Below are positions 16,886-24,826 of a stretch of 64,000 nt of DNA, in pieces (position 1 is the stretch's first letter; each line of letters opens with the position of its first letter). Under the pieces are notes generated by a model. The model worked only from the letters and a program-made list of their open reading frames with translations. It did not search any database and was not told the origin of the DNA. Source of the DNA: Acidobacteriaceae bacterium (GTDB lineage Bacteria > Acidobacteriota > Terriglobia > Terriglobales > Acidobacteriaceae); the NCBI GenBank assembly GCA_003131585.1, contig PKVW01000023.1, forward strand, positions 114,455 to 178,454, given 5' to 3'. The position numbers were made by a program, and so were the translations under genes.

Positions 16886-17235
16886 AGAATCTTTACGTCG
16901 GCAACTTACCACACAGCACCACGGAACCTGAGCTTCGGGGCTTGTTTGAGGCGCACGGAGCAGTCGAGCGAGTCAGCATAGTCACGGACCGCGAAACCGG
17001 CCGCGCCCGGGGCTTCGCTTTTGTCGAGATGACCAATGCGGGCGAAGCCGACAAGGCGGTCGCGGCCTTGAATGGAACCGAGCTTGGCGGGCGCGCGCTG
17101 AAGATCAACGAAGCCAAGCCCAAGACCGATGCGCCGCGCGGCGGCGGAGGACAGCGTTTCGGCGGCGGTGGAGGCGGAGGCAGTCGCGACGACTATCAGG
17201 GTCACGCACGCCAGCCCCGGGAACCCCGCTGGTAG
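16882..17235 (+). CDS. Single-RRM glycine-rich RNA-binding protein
   Basis: A 117-residue protein whose ATG overlaps the preceding stop. One RRM fills residues 1-80: RNP2 is LYVGNL at residues 4-9 and RNP1 is RGFAFVEM near residue 46. A Gly/Arg-rich tail follows (GGGGQRFGGGGGGGSRDD). This is the bacterial Rbp type known in cyanobacteria and others, often cold-induced, which binds single-stranded RNA. Residues 81-117 are likely disordered. It is the third gene of the coupled operon. Confidence 0.93.
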   Translation: MKNLYVGNLPHSTTEPELRGLFEAHGAVERVSIVTDRETGRARGFAFVEMTNAGEADKAVAALNGTELGGRALKINEAKPKTDAPRGGGGQRFGGGGGGGSRDDYQGHARQPREPRW

Positions 17236-17363
17236 CGGCTTGCCATCCACGCGGATGAAATCAAGAGCAAGGCTGCTTCAGTCCGCCACCGCTTGATTTC
17301 CGCATTTGACCGAAGCGCAAAGCGCCAGCCGATGTTGCCAAAATTGACGATTGGAGATTTGGG

Positions 17364-17621
17364 ATGCCAGGACGAGGTCGATCAAGCTTTACCAAACGCC
17401 AGAAAGAACACACGCGCCAACAAAAACAGCGTGATAAAGCCGAACGCCGGAGCCAGCGCAAAGATGAACCGTCAGGAACGCCGAGCGATTCCAGCGAACT
17501 GGATTTGGACGAATTGCAAAGGCATGCCGCCGAGCAAGCCGCCCTGTTCCACATAGGAGACGACGACCCGGGTCCCTCCAGTATTCCCCGCGAACAGGGT
17601 CCGGAAAAGACCGAACCATAG
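17364..17621 (+). CDS. Small charged conserved-type protein (85 residues)
   Basis: The ATG follows GGAGATTTGGG. The first half is very basic (MPGRGRSSFTKRQKEHTRQQ and then KQRDKAERRSQRKDE), likely one long helix. The second half is acidic (ELDLDELQRHAAEQAALFHIGDDD). This basic-then-acidic layout is common among small acidobacterial proteins of unknown function. It sits 128 bp after the RRM gene and before a strong hairpin, so it could share that transcript. No catalytic motif is present. Confidence 0.6.
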   Translation: MPGRGRSSFTKRQKEHTRQQKQRDKAERRSQRKDEPSGTPSDSSELDLDELQRHAAEQAALFHIGDDDPGPSSIPREQGPEKTEP

Positions 17622-17663
17622 AGGTTCGGTTCCTAAATGGCCGTACCAATAAGTCCATCTGAG

Positions 17664-17703
17664 AAGTCGGGGCGCGTCTCTGGGACGCGCCCCTTCGACT
17701 TAT
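17664..17703. terminator. Strong hairpin between convergent genes
   Basis: The core GGGCGCGTC-loop-GACGCGCCC is extended by outer arms AAGTCG and CGACTT, with a 3-nt bulge. It lies between the rightward small gene and the leftward helicase gene, where a bidirectional terminator is expected. No T-run follows. Confidence 0.7.
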
Positions 17704-17725
17704 ACGCCGATCCGCTTGCCCATAG

Positions 17726-18922
17726 CTAGGCGAATACTTCGCCCGGCAGCTTCGTCAGAGTCCGGCTGGCTAAAGTGTTTTGGACGACATGCTCCGACCG
17801 CTCCGCGTTCGCCCAATCCACCTGCTTGCGTTCGATGCGCAGCTTCAACGCGCGCTCGATATGCCGCAGTTCGATGACCTCGCCGCCAGCCACTAAACTG
17901 GAAGCCAGCCCTTGCGACCCCGCGCGTCCCGTCCGCCCCACGCGATGAATGAAATCCTCCGCCATCTTGGGCAGGTCGTAGTTGATCACATGCGCCACAT
18001 CGTCGATATGCAGGCCGCGCGCGGCCACATCGGTGGCGACCAGCACTTGGAAGCGGCCCTGCTGAAATCCACTGAGCGCCCCGTTGCGCTGCGATTGGGA
18101 ACGATCGCCGTGAATCATGGCCGCGGAAAAGCCTTCGCGGACCAGTTCCTTGGCCAACCGCTCCGTGCCTCGTTTGGTGCGGGCAAAGATCAGCGTCTGC
18201 CCTTTCTCGGCATAGAGCAACTGCCGCAGCACATCGGGTTTCTCGGCCGGGCGCACTTCGTAGGCCTGCAGCCGGACGCTCTCGACCGGCTTGAGTACCG
18301 AACCGACCGCAACGCGTACCGGATCCCGCATGGAATCGTTCACCAGTCCTGCGACGGATTGCTCCAGCGTGGCCGAGAAGCACAGCGTCTGCCGGCGTCG
18401 CGGCAAGATTGCGAGGATGCGGCGGATGGCGGGAAGAAAACCCATGTCCAGCATACGGTCGGCTTCATCGAGCACCAGGATCTTGACCTCGCGCAAGTCG
18501 ATCAGCTTGCGCGTAATGAAATCCTGCAAGCGTCCCGGGGTTGCGACCACCAGGCTGGAGCCGGCGCGAACCGCCTGAATCTGCGCCTTCTCGCTGACGC
18601 CGCCGATCACCAACGCCGCCTTAGACAATCCCTTGCCGCGCAGTTTTTCGTATTCTTCGTTGACCTGAATCGCCAGCTCGCGCGTGGGCAGCAAAACCAG
18701 CACGCGGACTTTTTGCGACGGTTCGCGCTGCAGCATCTCGATGATCGGGATGAGAAACGCCAGCGTCTTGCCGGTGCCGGTCTGCGCTGTGGCCAGCACG
18801 TCTTTGCCTTCAAGGGCGCAAGGAATAGCCTGCGCCTGAACCGGCGTAGGGATAATAAATTGAGCTGTCGCCAGCCTCTGCTGCAAAGCAGAAGAAAGCG
18901 GTAGTTCCGTAAAGCTTGTCAT
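17726..18922 (-). CDS. DEAD-box ATP-dependent RNA helicase (RhlE-like)
   Basis: The ATG at 18922 gives 398 residues. A GTG at 18961 would add 13. All helicase motifs are present: PTPVQAQAIP (Q motif), ATAQTGTGKT (I), LLPTRELAIQ (Ia), VATPGRL (Ib), VLDEADRM (II), FSATL (III), LIFARTKRGTERL (IV), VATDVAARGLHID (V) and HRVGRTGRAG (VI). It is short, with no long basic tail, as in RhlE-type enzymes that remodel ribosomal or messenger RNA. Its C-terminus ends GEVFA. It faces the RRM operon, which gives an RNA-handling neighbourhood on the two strands. Confidence 0.94.
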   Translation of the reverse strand: MTSFTELPLSSALQQRLATAQFIIPTPVQAQAIPCALEGKDVLATAQTGTGKTLAFLIPIIEMLQREPSQKVRVLVLLPTRELAIQVNEEYEKLRGKGLSKAALVIGGVSEKAQIQAVRAGSSLVVATPGRLQDFITRKLIDLREVKILVLDEADRMLDMGFLPAIRRILAILPRRRQTLCFSATLEQSVAGLVNDSMRDPVRVAVGSVLKPVESVRLQAYEVRPAEKPDVLRQLLYAEKGQTLIFARTKRGTERLAKELVREGFSAAMIHGDRSQSQRNGALSGFQQGRFQVLVATDVAARGLHIDDVAHVINYDLPKMAEDFIHRVGRTGRAGSQGLASSLVAGGEVIELRHIERALKLRIERKQVDWANAERSEHVVQNTLASRTLTKLPGEVFA

Positions 18923-19184
18923 TCGTAATTGTTCTTTCTGGAGGGGCCTGATATCAGACACGTGTCGTGAGTTTCCATGCCACTCTTGGTTATTTTGATT
19001 TTGACGCTGAACAAAACGGCGGGCAGGAAAAGCGGAGATGAATCTGATCCAACAGGATCACCGCGTCACGAGCAAACCGTGGCAGTAGCGTTGAGTTTCA
19101 TTATAGCACAGCGTGCTGGTCGGCAGCCTAGACGCGAATAACCGGAAATCAATCGATGGTAATGGGCGTAAGTGATTGAAGGCA

Positions 19185-19261
19185 TGGGGGCCCCGGGCGG
19201 AGTCGAACCGCCGACCAACGGTTTAGGAAACCGCTGCTCTATCCAACTGAGCTACGGGGCC
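19185..19261 (-). tRNA. tRNA-Arg (CCU)
   Basis: Read on the minus strand, the cloverleaf closes fully. The acceptor stem is GGCCCCG/CGGGGCC, the D-arm is GCTCAGTTGGATAGAGC, the anticodon loop TTCCTAA gives CCU, and the T-arm is GGCGG-TTCGACT-CCGCC. A CCA end appears to be encoded directly after a single base. On that reading the discriminator base is C, which is unusual for tRNA-Arg. Confidence 0.95.
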
Positions 19262-19602
19262 ATACAGCGTAACCCCATTATCTCACGTCAATTTGCAGGG
19301 GCAGAGACTGCGCGAGACTCGTGACCGGGTTGTCCTGAGGGCATCCCGAAGCTCTGCAAGGCGACACGTTTGGTTCGAGTTCCGCCGCGCTACTCGCGCA
19401 GACTGCTCCATTTCAAGCTCCGGACGCCGCCCTCCTTTCACCGCCATCTGCGTACCCAATGAAACCTCTGTGACGGCCGTGGGAATGTGTAAGTACAACC
19501 CACGACATGTTCGGAGCGTCGAACCTGATGGTTACCCTGGGTGATCGCCGATGCTGCGGTCATACTGTATAATTTCGCGTCGGAGGGGCAAACGAGTTCG
19601 AG
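19262..19602. promoter_or_regulatory. Intergenic region with a consensus -10 box
   Basis: No gene is supported on either strand. A perfect TATAAT at 19568-19573 lies 30 bp before the next start codon, and GGAGG follows at 19582. The -35 hexamer is not clear. Confidence 0.5.
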
Positions 19603-19950
19603 ATGACCCAGCCAGGAAATTCTCGCATTGGCGCTCACCCAAGTTGTTCATGGCGTAGTGTGCTGGTTGCCCTCGCTATCTGCTCCCTCACCGTCAGCGT
19701 AGCGACTCGCTACAACGTACTGGGTTCCAGGGTCCCCAGCGTAAGAACCGTGGGCGCGGTAAAGTCCCGGTGTCGGGAATGCCAGAGGCAGCGCCTCCTT
19801 GGCAATGGGCTGCACTGGATCTCTCCGGCATCCAAGTCTACATTTTTTGATCCGCCGCGGCCGCCTGTTCATGCGGTTTCGGCGGTGTTTCCGGCTATTA
19901 ACCTCGATTCCGAAAGCTGGCTTTACAACCGGCCTCCTCCTTCCTGCTGA
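19603..19950 (+). CDS. Small secreted protein with C-terminal YNRPPPSC, upstream of RND pump
   Basis: A 115-residue frame with a consensus TATAAT box upstream and a signal-peptide-like segment (WRSVLVALAICSLTVSVATR). The mature part is rich in Arg and Pro and ends SWLYNRPPPSC. I recall similar short acidobacterial proteins ending in YNRPPP next to RND efflux genes, but cannot verify this here. No domain is recognised. The reading depends on composition and context, so it could be a chance frame. A comparison with proteins upstream of other acidobacterial RND operons would decide. Confidence 0.55.
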   Translation: MTQPGNSRIGAHPSCSWRSVLVALAICSLTVSVATRYNVLGSRVPSVRTVGAVKSRCRECQRQRLLGNGLHWISPASKSTFFDPPRPPVHAVSAVFPAINLDSESWLYNRPPPSC

Positions 19951-19973
19951 TCTTTCACCCTTTACTTGCTCGC

Positions 19974-20125
19974 CCAACCACTGAGTCCGCCAGAGTGCTC
20001 GACCTGGGTGATCCGAAGCATCCGAAAACGCTTCGGACTTTCGCCGGAGTCACCATCATTCTCGCGGATGACGGCCGCCGGTTGATCTACCATCGCGAAC
20101 GGCGAAGTGGCTGGGGATGTCTAGG
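19974..20125 (+). pseudogene. Truncated remnant of the LVIVD-like gene at 30378
   Basis: The plus-strand frame reads PTTESARVLDLGDPKHPKTL, then RTFAGVTIILADDGRRLIY. The intact gene at 30378 has HPTETVRVLDLSDPRNPKTL, then ETFTKVTSLLPDGGHSLLY. After that the remnant goes out of frame. It has no start codon and lacks the N-terminal two thirds. Confidence 0.65.
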
Positions 20126-20331
20126 CGTGTCGAAAACAATCGATGCCTCTGTGTGATTTGGAATCGGTCTTTTCTCCAATTGCGGATTGTCAGTAATCCG
20201 GTGCACGGAAAGGCGCCTGCACATAAATTTCCGGGCACCAGTGAGGTTAAGATGGGCATTGGGCCCGGCGTTATGGCGCGTCCGGAGATTCTTGTGGCCG
20301 TTAAATCTGCCGAAGTTGAGGTCCGAAATGC

Positions 20332-21600
20332 GTGAACGTAAGAATGCGTAAGCGATCACCCTTGATCGTGGTTGAAATAACGGCTCTTGGTCTGATAGCG
20401 GCCTGCCTTGCTGCCGCGACTGGGTGCGAACACTCGGGCGGATCTTCGCCGTCCGGGTCAGCCGATGCGCTCCCAAGCGCCGCGGTCGTGCAAGTTCGGC
20501 GCGCGCCACTTTCCAACACACTCTCCATCGCGGGGGAGTTCCTTCCCTATCAAGAGGTGGAACTCCATGCCAAAGTGGCGGGCTACATTAAGAATATCAA
20601 CGTTGACATTGGCGACCGTGTCCACAAGGGGCAGGTACTCGCTGTTCTTGAGATTCCGGAATTAGTGGCGCAGGTACAGGCTGCCGGTGCGGGCGTACGC
20701 CATAGTCAGGAGGAGATCACTCACGCCCAGAATGAAGTAAGCCGAGCAGAGGCGGATTATGCGGCGCTGCACGCCGCCGCGACCCGATTGCGGCAGGCGT
20801 CGGAAGCCCGTCCAGGCCTGATTGCAGAGCAAGAGCTCGATGACACCACGGCCAAAGATCGCTCCTCGGAGGCGCAAGTGGAAGCCGCCAAGTCAGCCCT
20901 CGCAGCCTCCCGGCAGCAATTGGAGGTCTCCCGCGCTGACCAGCAGCATTACGCCGCGCTATCGGAATATGCGCGAATTACTGCCCCATTCGACGGTATC
21001 GTGACTTGGCGGTACGCCGACACAGGATCGCTCATTCAGGCGGGCACTTCCAACATAAGCTCGATGCCAGTCGTCAAACTTTCGCAGGTGAACGTATTGC
21101 GGCTGCGGATCCCGGTGCCCGAGTCTCTGGCCGCCAGTGTGCATGATGGTGAGCCGGCGGACATCCGGGTGAAAGCAACGGAGGAGCGACTTTCGGGCAA
21201 AGTCATACGGTCAACCGACTCGCTCGACCGTTCAACCCGAACCATGCAGGTCGAAGTGGACGTGCCGAATGGAGACTATAAGTTGACGCCCGGAATGTAC
21301 GCGGATGTGTCCTTGCGGATTCAAAACGACCCCAACGCCCTGACCCTTCCCTTGCAAGCGATCAGTAGAAGCGCAGACAAGACCACCGTGCTTCTGGTCA
21401 ATTCGCAGAACCATGTGGAAGAGCGCGAGATCCACACGGGAATCGAAGGTTCTAATCGCATTCAGATCCTGTCAGGGTTGAATGAGGGCGACCGGGTGAT
21501 TGTGGGCAATCTGGGGGCGTACCGGCCCGGACAGCATGTCGATCCCAAAATGAGCGCGATGGCAGACGAGGGATACGCGGCGGAACAGGGAGCACAGTAG
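20332..21600 (+). CDS. RND efflux membrane fusion (periplasmic adaptor) lipoprotein
   Basis: A 422-residue HlyD/AcrA-type adaptor. The GTG at 20332 has GAGG about 10 nt upstream. An ATG four codons later is an alternative. A lipobox-like segment (LAACLAAATGC) follows the n-region. The lipoyl half-motifs (GEFLPYQEVELHAKVAGYIK and GDRVHKGQVLAVLEIPEL) flank a long alpha-hairpin (about residues 110-210), then a beta-barrel (ITAPFDGIVTWRYADTGSLI). It links the inner-membrane pump to the TolC channel. The downstream permease starts 3 bp after the stop. Confidence 0.92.
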   Translation: MNVRMRKRSPLIVVEITALGLIAACLAAATGCEHSGGSSPSGSADALPSAAVVQVRRAPLSNTLSIAGEFLPYQEVELHAKVAGYIKNINVDIGDRVHKGQVLAVLEIPELVAQVQAAGAGVRHSQEEITHAQNEVSRAEADYAALHAAATRLRQASEARPGLIAEQELDDTTAKDRSSEAQVEAAKSALAASRQQLEVSRADQQHYAALSEYARITAPFDGIVTWRYADTGSLIQAGTSNISSMPVVKLSQVNVLRLRIPVPESLAASVHDGEPADIRVKATEERLSGKVIRSTDSLDRSTRTMQVEVDVPNGDYKLTPGMYADVSLRIQNDPNALTLPLQAISRSADKTTVLLVNSQNHVEEREIHTGIEGSNRIQILSGLNEGDRVIVGNLGAYRPGQHVDPKMSAMADEGYAAEQGAQ

Positions 21601-21602
21601 CC

Positions 21603-24600
21603 ATGCCCGGCTTCGCGATTCGATATCCGTTTTTCATCATCATGCTGTGCTTGATCATCGCCGTGGTCGGCGTGACCACCGTGGCACGCATGCCGGTGGA
21701 CCTCTTTCCCAACATCAATATTCCCGTGGTGGTGGTGGCGACGTTTTATTCAGGCATGCCGCCGGAGCAGATTGAGGCTAACATCACCAACCCGTTCGAG
21801 CGCTTTTTCACCCTGGGCAGTGGCATCGACCATATCGAGTCGCGGTCATTGACTGGGGTCAGTCTGATCAAGGTCTACTTCCAGCCCGGCACCAACCCGG
21901 ATGCGGCCGTCAGCGGCATCTCGAATCTGGCGATGGCCCAATTGCGGCGCTTGCCACCCGGCACGCTGCCGCCGGTGGTGCTCAAATTCGACGCTTCCAG
22001 TTTGCCGGTGTGCTTAATCACGTTGAAGGGCCAGGGACTGAATGAGACGGAACTGCATGATCTCGGGCAATTTAATGTTCGCAACCAGATTGCCAACGTG
22101 CCCGGCGCATCGGTGCCTCAGCCCTTCGGCGGGAAGTACCGGCAGATTCAAGTCTACGTTGACCCTGTAAAGTTGCAGGCCCATCAACTAAGCCTGATGG
22201 ATGTGGTTCGCACCGTCAATGATGCCAACACCATTCTGCCCGCGGGGGATGTGCGTATTGGCCCGAAGGACTACAACATCTACACCAACAGCCAGTTGCC
22301 GACCACCGCGGAAATCAACCGCCTGCCGCTGAAATCGGAAGGCAATGCCGAATTAATGGTGGGCGATGTCGGTCACGCCGAAGACTCAGCCGCCATCCAG
22401 ACCAACATTGTTCGCGTGGATGGGCAAAGATCGGTTTATCTCGCCATTCTCAAACAGGGCGGGAACAGCAATACGATCGCTATCGTCAACGGCATCAAGA
22501 CCGCCGTGGCCGATCTGCTCGACGTGCCCAAGTCTCTCAGGACGAAGGTCGTGTTCGATCAGTCGGTCTACGTGAAGACGGCGATTTCGAACCTCGGCAG
22601 TGAAGGCGGCATTGGTCTGGTACTGACCGCTTTGATGATCCTGATTTTTCTCGGAAATGTTCGCGCTACTTTTGCCGTGATGCTTTCGATTCCACTCTCC
22701 GCGCTGGCCGCGTTCCTTGCGATTGACGCCAGTGGCGGATCGATCAACACCATGGTTCTGGGAGGACTGGCGCTGGCATTCTCGCGGCTGATCGACAACT
22801 CGGTGGTTGTGCTGGAAAACATTTTCCGTCATCTCGAGATGGGGGAAACACCAGAGGTCGCAGCCGAAAAAGGAGGCCGTGAAGTGGCAATGCCCGTGCT
22901 CGCCGCGACCTTCACCACGGCGATTGTCTTTTTCCCGGTCGTCTTTCTCTATGGGGTAAGCAGATTCCTCTTCACGGCTCTTGCCGCGTCAGTCGTTTTC
23001 TCCCTATTTGCGTCGTATGCGGTGGCAATGACGGTGGTGCCGCTATTCTGCGCTCACTTCATCAAGTCACCCCACGGGGAAGCCGGACACCACCCCGGGA
23101 AAACGGTGCTTGAACGTTTTGTGCGGCGGTTTAATCGCCGCTATGACCGGATGCTCATGCACTACGACATCGCCGTGAGGCGTAGTCTCCTTCGCCCCTT
23201 AGCGACGGTCATCGGAATCCTCGGCATTTGCCTGTTCAGTTTCGCGCTCTATCCGCTGATGGGGCTGGGATTCTTTCCACGGACTGACCCTGGACAGTTC
23301 GTCATCAATATCAAGGCCCCTACCGGTACGCGGCTGGAACTAACGAACCGGTACATCAAGCACGTTGAAGAGGACATTCGTCAGGTCGTCTCGCCCTCAG
23401 ATCTGGACATGATCGTTTCGAATATCGGCATCACGCCGGATTTTTCGGCGATCTACACCAGCAATTCCGGACAGCACACCGCGTTCGTGCAGGTCAGCCT
23501 CAAGAAGGGGCACGCGGTGGGCAGCTATGAATACATGCGCCGCATGCGTGCGAAGCTCGCCGACGACCTGCCGGAGCTTTCTACTTACTTTCAGTCTGGA
23601 GGACTGGTGGATGCGGTTGTCAATCTCGGCTTGCCTGCTCCCATCGACATCCAGGTTAGCGGCAACGATCAGAAACAGGCTTACCAGACCGCGGCCGAGA
23701 TTGCCCGCAAGGTGCGCCAGCTCCATGGCGTCAGCGACGTGCTCATTCCGCAAGACCTCGACTATCCGGGAATCCAGCTCAATATCAACCGCGAAATGGC
23801 TGGGCGCATGGGGGTGTCGTCCAAAGAAGCGGTAGACAACGTCATTACCGCCCTGACTTCGGACAGCATGATCGCTCCCAGCTATTGGGTCGATCCCCAT
23901 AGTGGAAACAATTACATGCTTACCGTGCAGTACCCGGAAACGCAGATCAATTCCATTACCGACCTCAAGCAGATTCCCTTGCACGCCGCGAGTAATGCGA
24001 ACCCGACCGACTTGGAGGCGGTGTCGGATTTGAAAATGATCGACACACCGACTGAAGTAGACCATTACCAGCTCCGCCGCGTAATCGATATATACGTTTC
24101 GCCAGCGAGTGAAGATCTCGGAAGTCTCGCCAATCAAGTGGATAAGATAATCGGGAAAACCACCCTGCCCGAGAACGCGCGCATCGCCATGCGTGGTTCG
24201 GTGGAGGGTATGCGGCAGTCGTTCAAGAGCTTCGCCATCGGCCTCCTCCTGTCAGTGGTTCTTGTCTACTTGATCCTGATGGCGCAGTTCGCTTCGTTCG
24301 TCGATCCGCTGATTATCCTGCTGGCGATTCCGCCGGGGATCACGGGCGTCATTCTATTTCTGCTGCTAACCCATACCACCGTCAACGTGATGTCATTGAT
24401 GGGAGTCATTATGATGGCTGGGATCGTGGTCTCGAACAGCATCCTCATCGTCGAATTCACGCGCTCGTTAAGAAAAGAAGGCATGCCGATCCAAGAAGCG
24501 GTAGCCACCGCATGCCGTGTACGCTTGCGTCCAGTTTTGATGACCTCTTTGGCTACCATTCTCGGCATGATTCCGATGGCGCTTGCACTGGAAGCTGGCA

Positions 24601-24740
24601 GCGAACAGTACGCCCCATTGGCGCGCGCTATTATCGGGGGTCTTGCCATGTCAGTCGTCGTTACGGTATTTGTCGTCCCCGCCGCATATCTGCTGATTCA
24701 TCGGGGAGAAGAAGAGCAGACGGAAACCGCGCCAAGCTAA
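21603..24740 (+). CDS. RND efflux permease (AcrB/HAE-like)
   Basis: A 1045-residue inner-membrane pump with the twelve-helix RND layout and two large periplasmic loops. It begins AIRYPFFIIMLCLIIAVVGV and contains the MPVDLFPNINIPVV block and a GMPPEQIEANITNPFE porter segment. In helix 4 the motif reads LIDNSVVVLENIFRH: the first proton-relay Asp (about D398) is kept but the second position is Asn (AcrB has Asp-Asp). Related environmental pumps also have this, and CusA too has a single Asp. The substrate may be drugs, solvents or metals. No metal-binding Met triplet typical of CusA was recognised. Confidence 0.93.
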   Translation: MPGFAIRYPFFIIMLCLIIAVVGVTTVARMPVDLFPNINIPVVVVATFYSGMPPEQIEANITNPFERFFTLGSGIDHIESRSLTGVSLIKVYFQPGTNPDAAVSGISNLAMAQLRRLPPGTLPPVVLKFDASSLPVCLITLKGQGLNETELHDLGQFNVRNQIANVPGASVPQPFGGKYRQIQVYVDPVKLQAHQLSLMDVVRTVNDANTILPAGDVRIGPKDYNIYTNSQLPTTAEINRLPLKSEGNAELMVGDVGHAEDSAAIQTNIVRVDGQRSVYLAILKQGGNSNTIAIVNGIKTAVADLLDVPKSLRTKVVFDQSVYVKTAISNLGSEGGIGLVLTALMILIFLGNVRATFAVMLSIPLSALAAFLAIDASGGSINTMVLGGLALAFSRLIDNSVVVLENIFRHLEMGETPEVAAEKGGREVAMPVLAATFTTAIVFFPVVFLYGVSRFLFTALAASVVFSLFASYAVAMTVVPLFCAHFIKSPHGEAGHHPGKTVLERFVRRFNRRYDRMLMHYDIAVRRSLLRPLATVIGILGICLFSFALYPLMGLGFFPRTDPGQFVINIKAPTGTRLELTNRYIKHVEEDIRQVVSPSDLDMIVSNIGITPDFSAIYTSNSGQHTAFVQVSLKKGHAVGSYEYMRRMRAKLADDLPELSTYFQSGGLVDAVVNLGLPAPIDIQVSGNDQKQAYQTAAEIARKVRQLHGVSDVLIPQDLDYPGIQLNINREMAGRMGVSSKEAVDNVITALTSDSMIAPSYWVDPHSGNNYMLTVQYPETQINSITDLKQIPLHAASNANPTDLEAVSDLKMIDTPTEVDHYQLRRVIDIYVSPASEDLGSLANQVDKIIGKTTLPENARIAMRGSVEGMRQSFKSFAIGLLLSVVLVYLILMAQFASFVDPLIILLAIPPGITGVILFLLLTHTTVNVMSLMGVIMMAGIVVSNSILIVEFTRSLRKEGMPIQEAVATACRVRLRPVLMTSLATILGMIPMALALEAGSEQYAPLARAIIGGLAMSVVVTVFVVPAAYLLIHRGEEEQTETAPS

Positions 24741-24826
24741 GGTAGAAAATAAAACCATGCGATGAAGTCAACTTGCACGCTGGGTTGTGCGCTGACAGAA
24801 ACCGAATCGCAGGAGATGCCGGCAAC

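Noticed and set aside
17912-18904. A 330-codon plus-strand frame opposite the DEAD-box helicase
   Set aside because: Helicase motifs are complete on the minus strand. The antisense frame has biased His/Gln/Arg composition.
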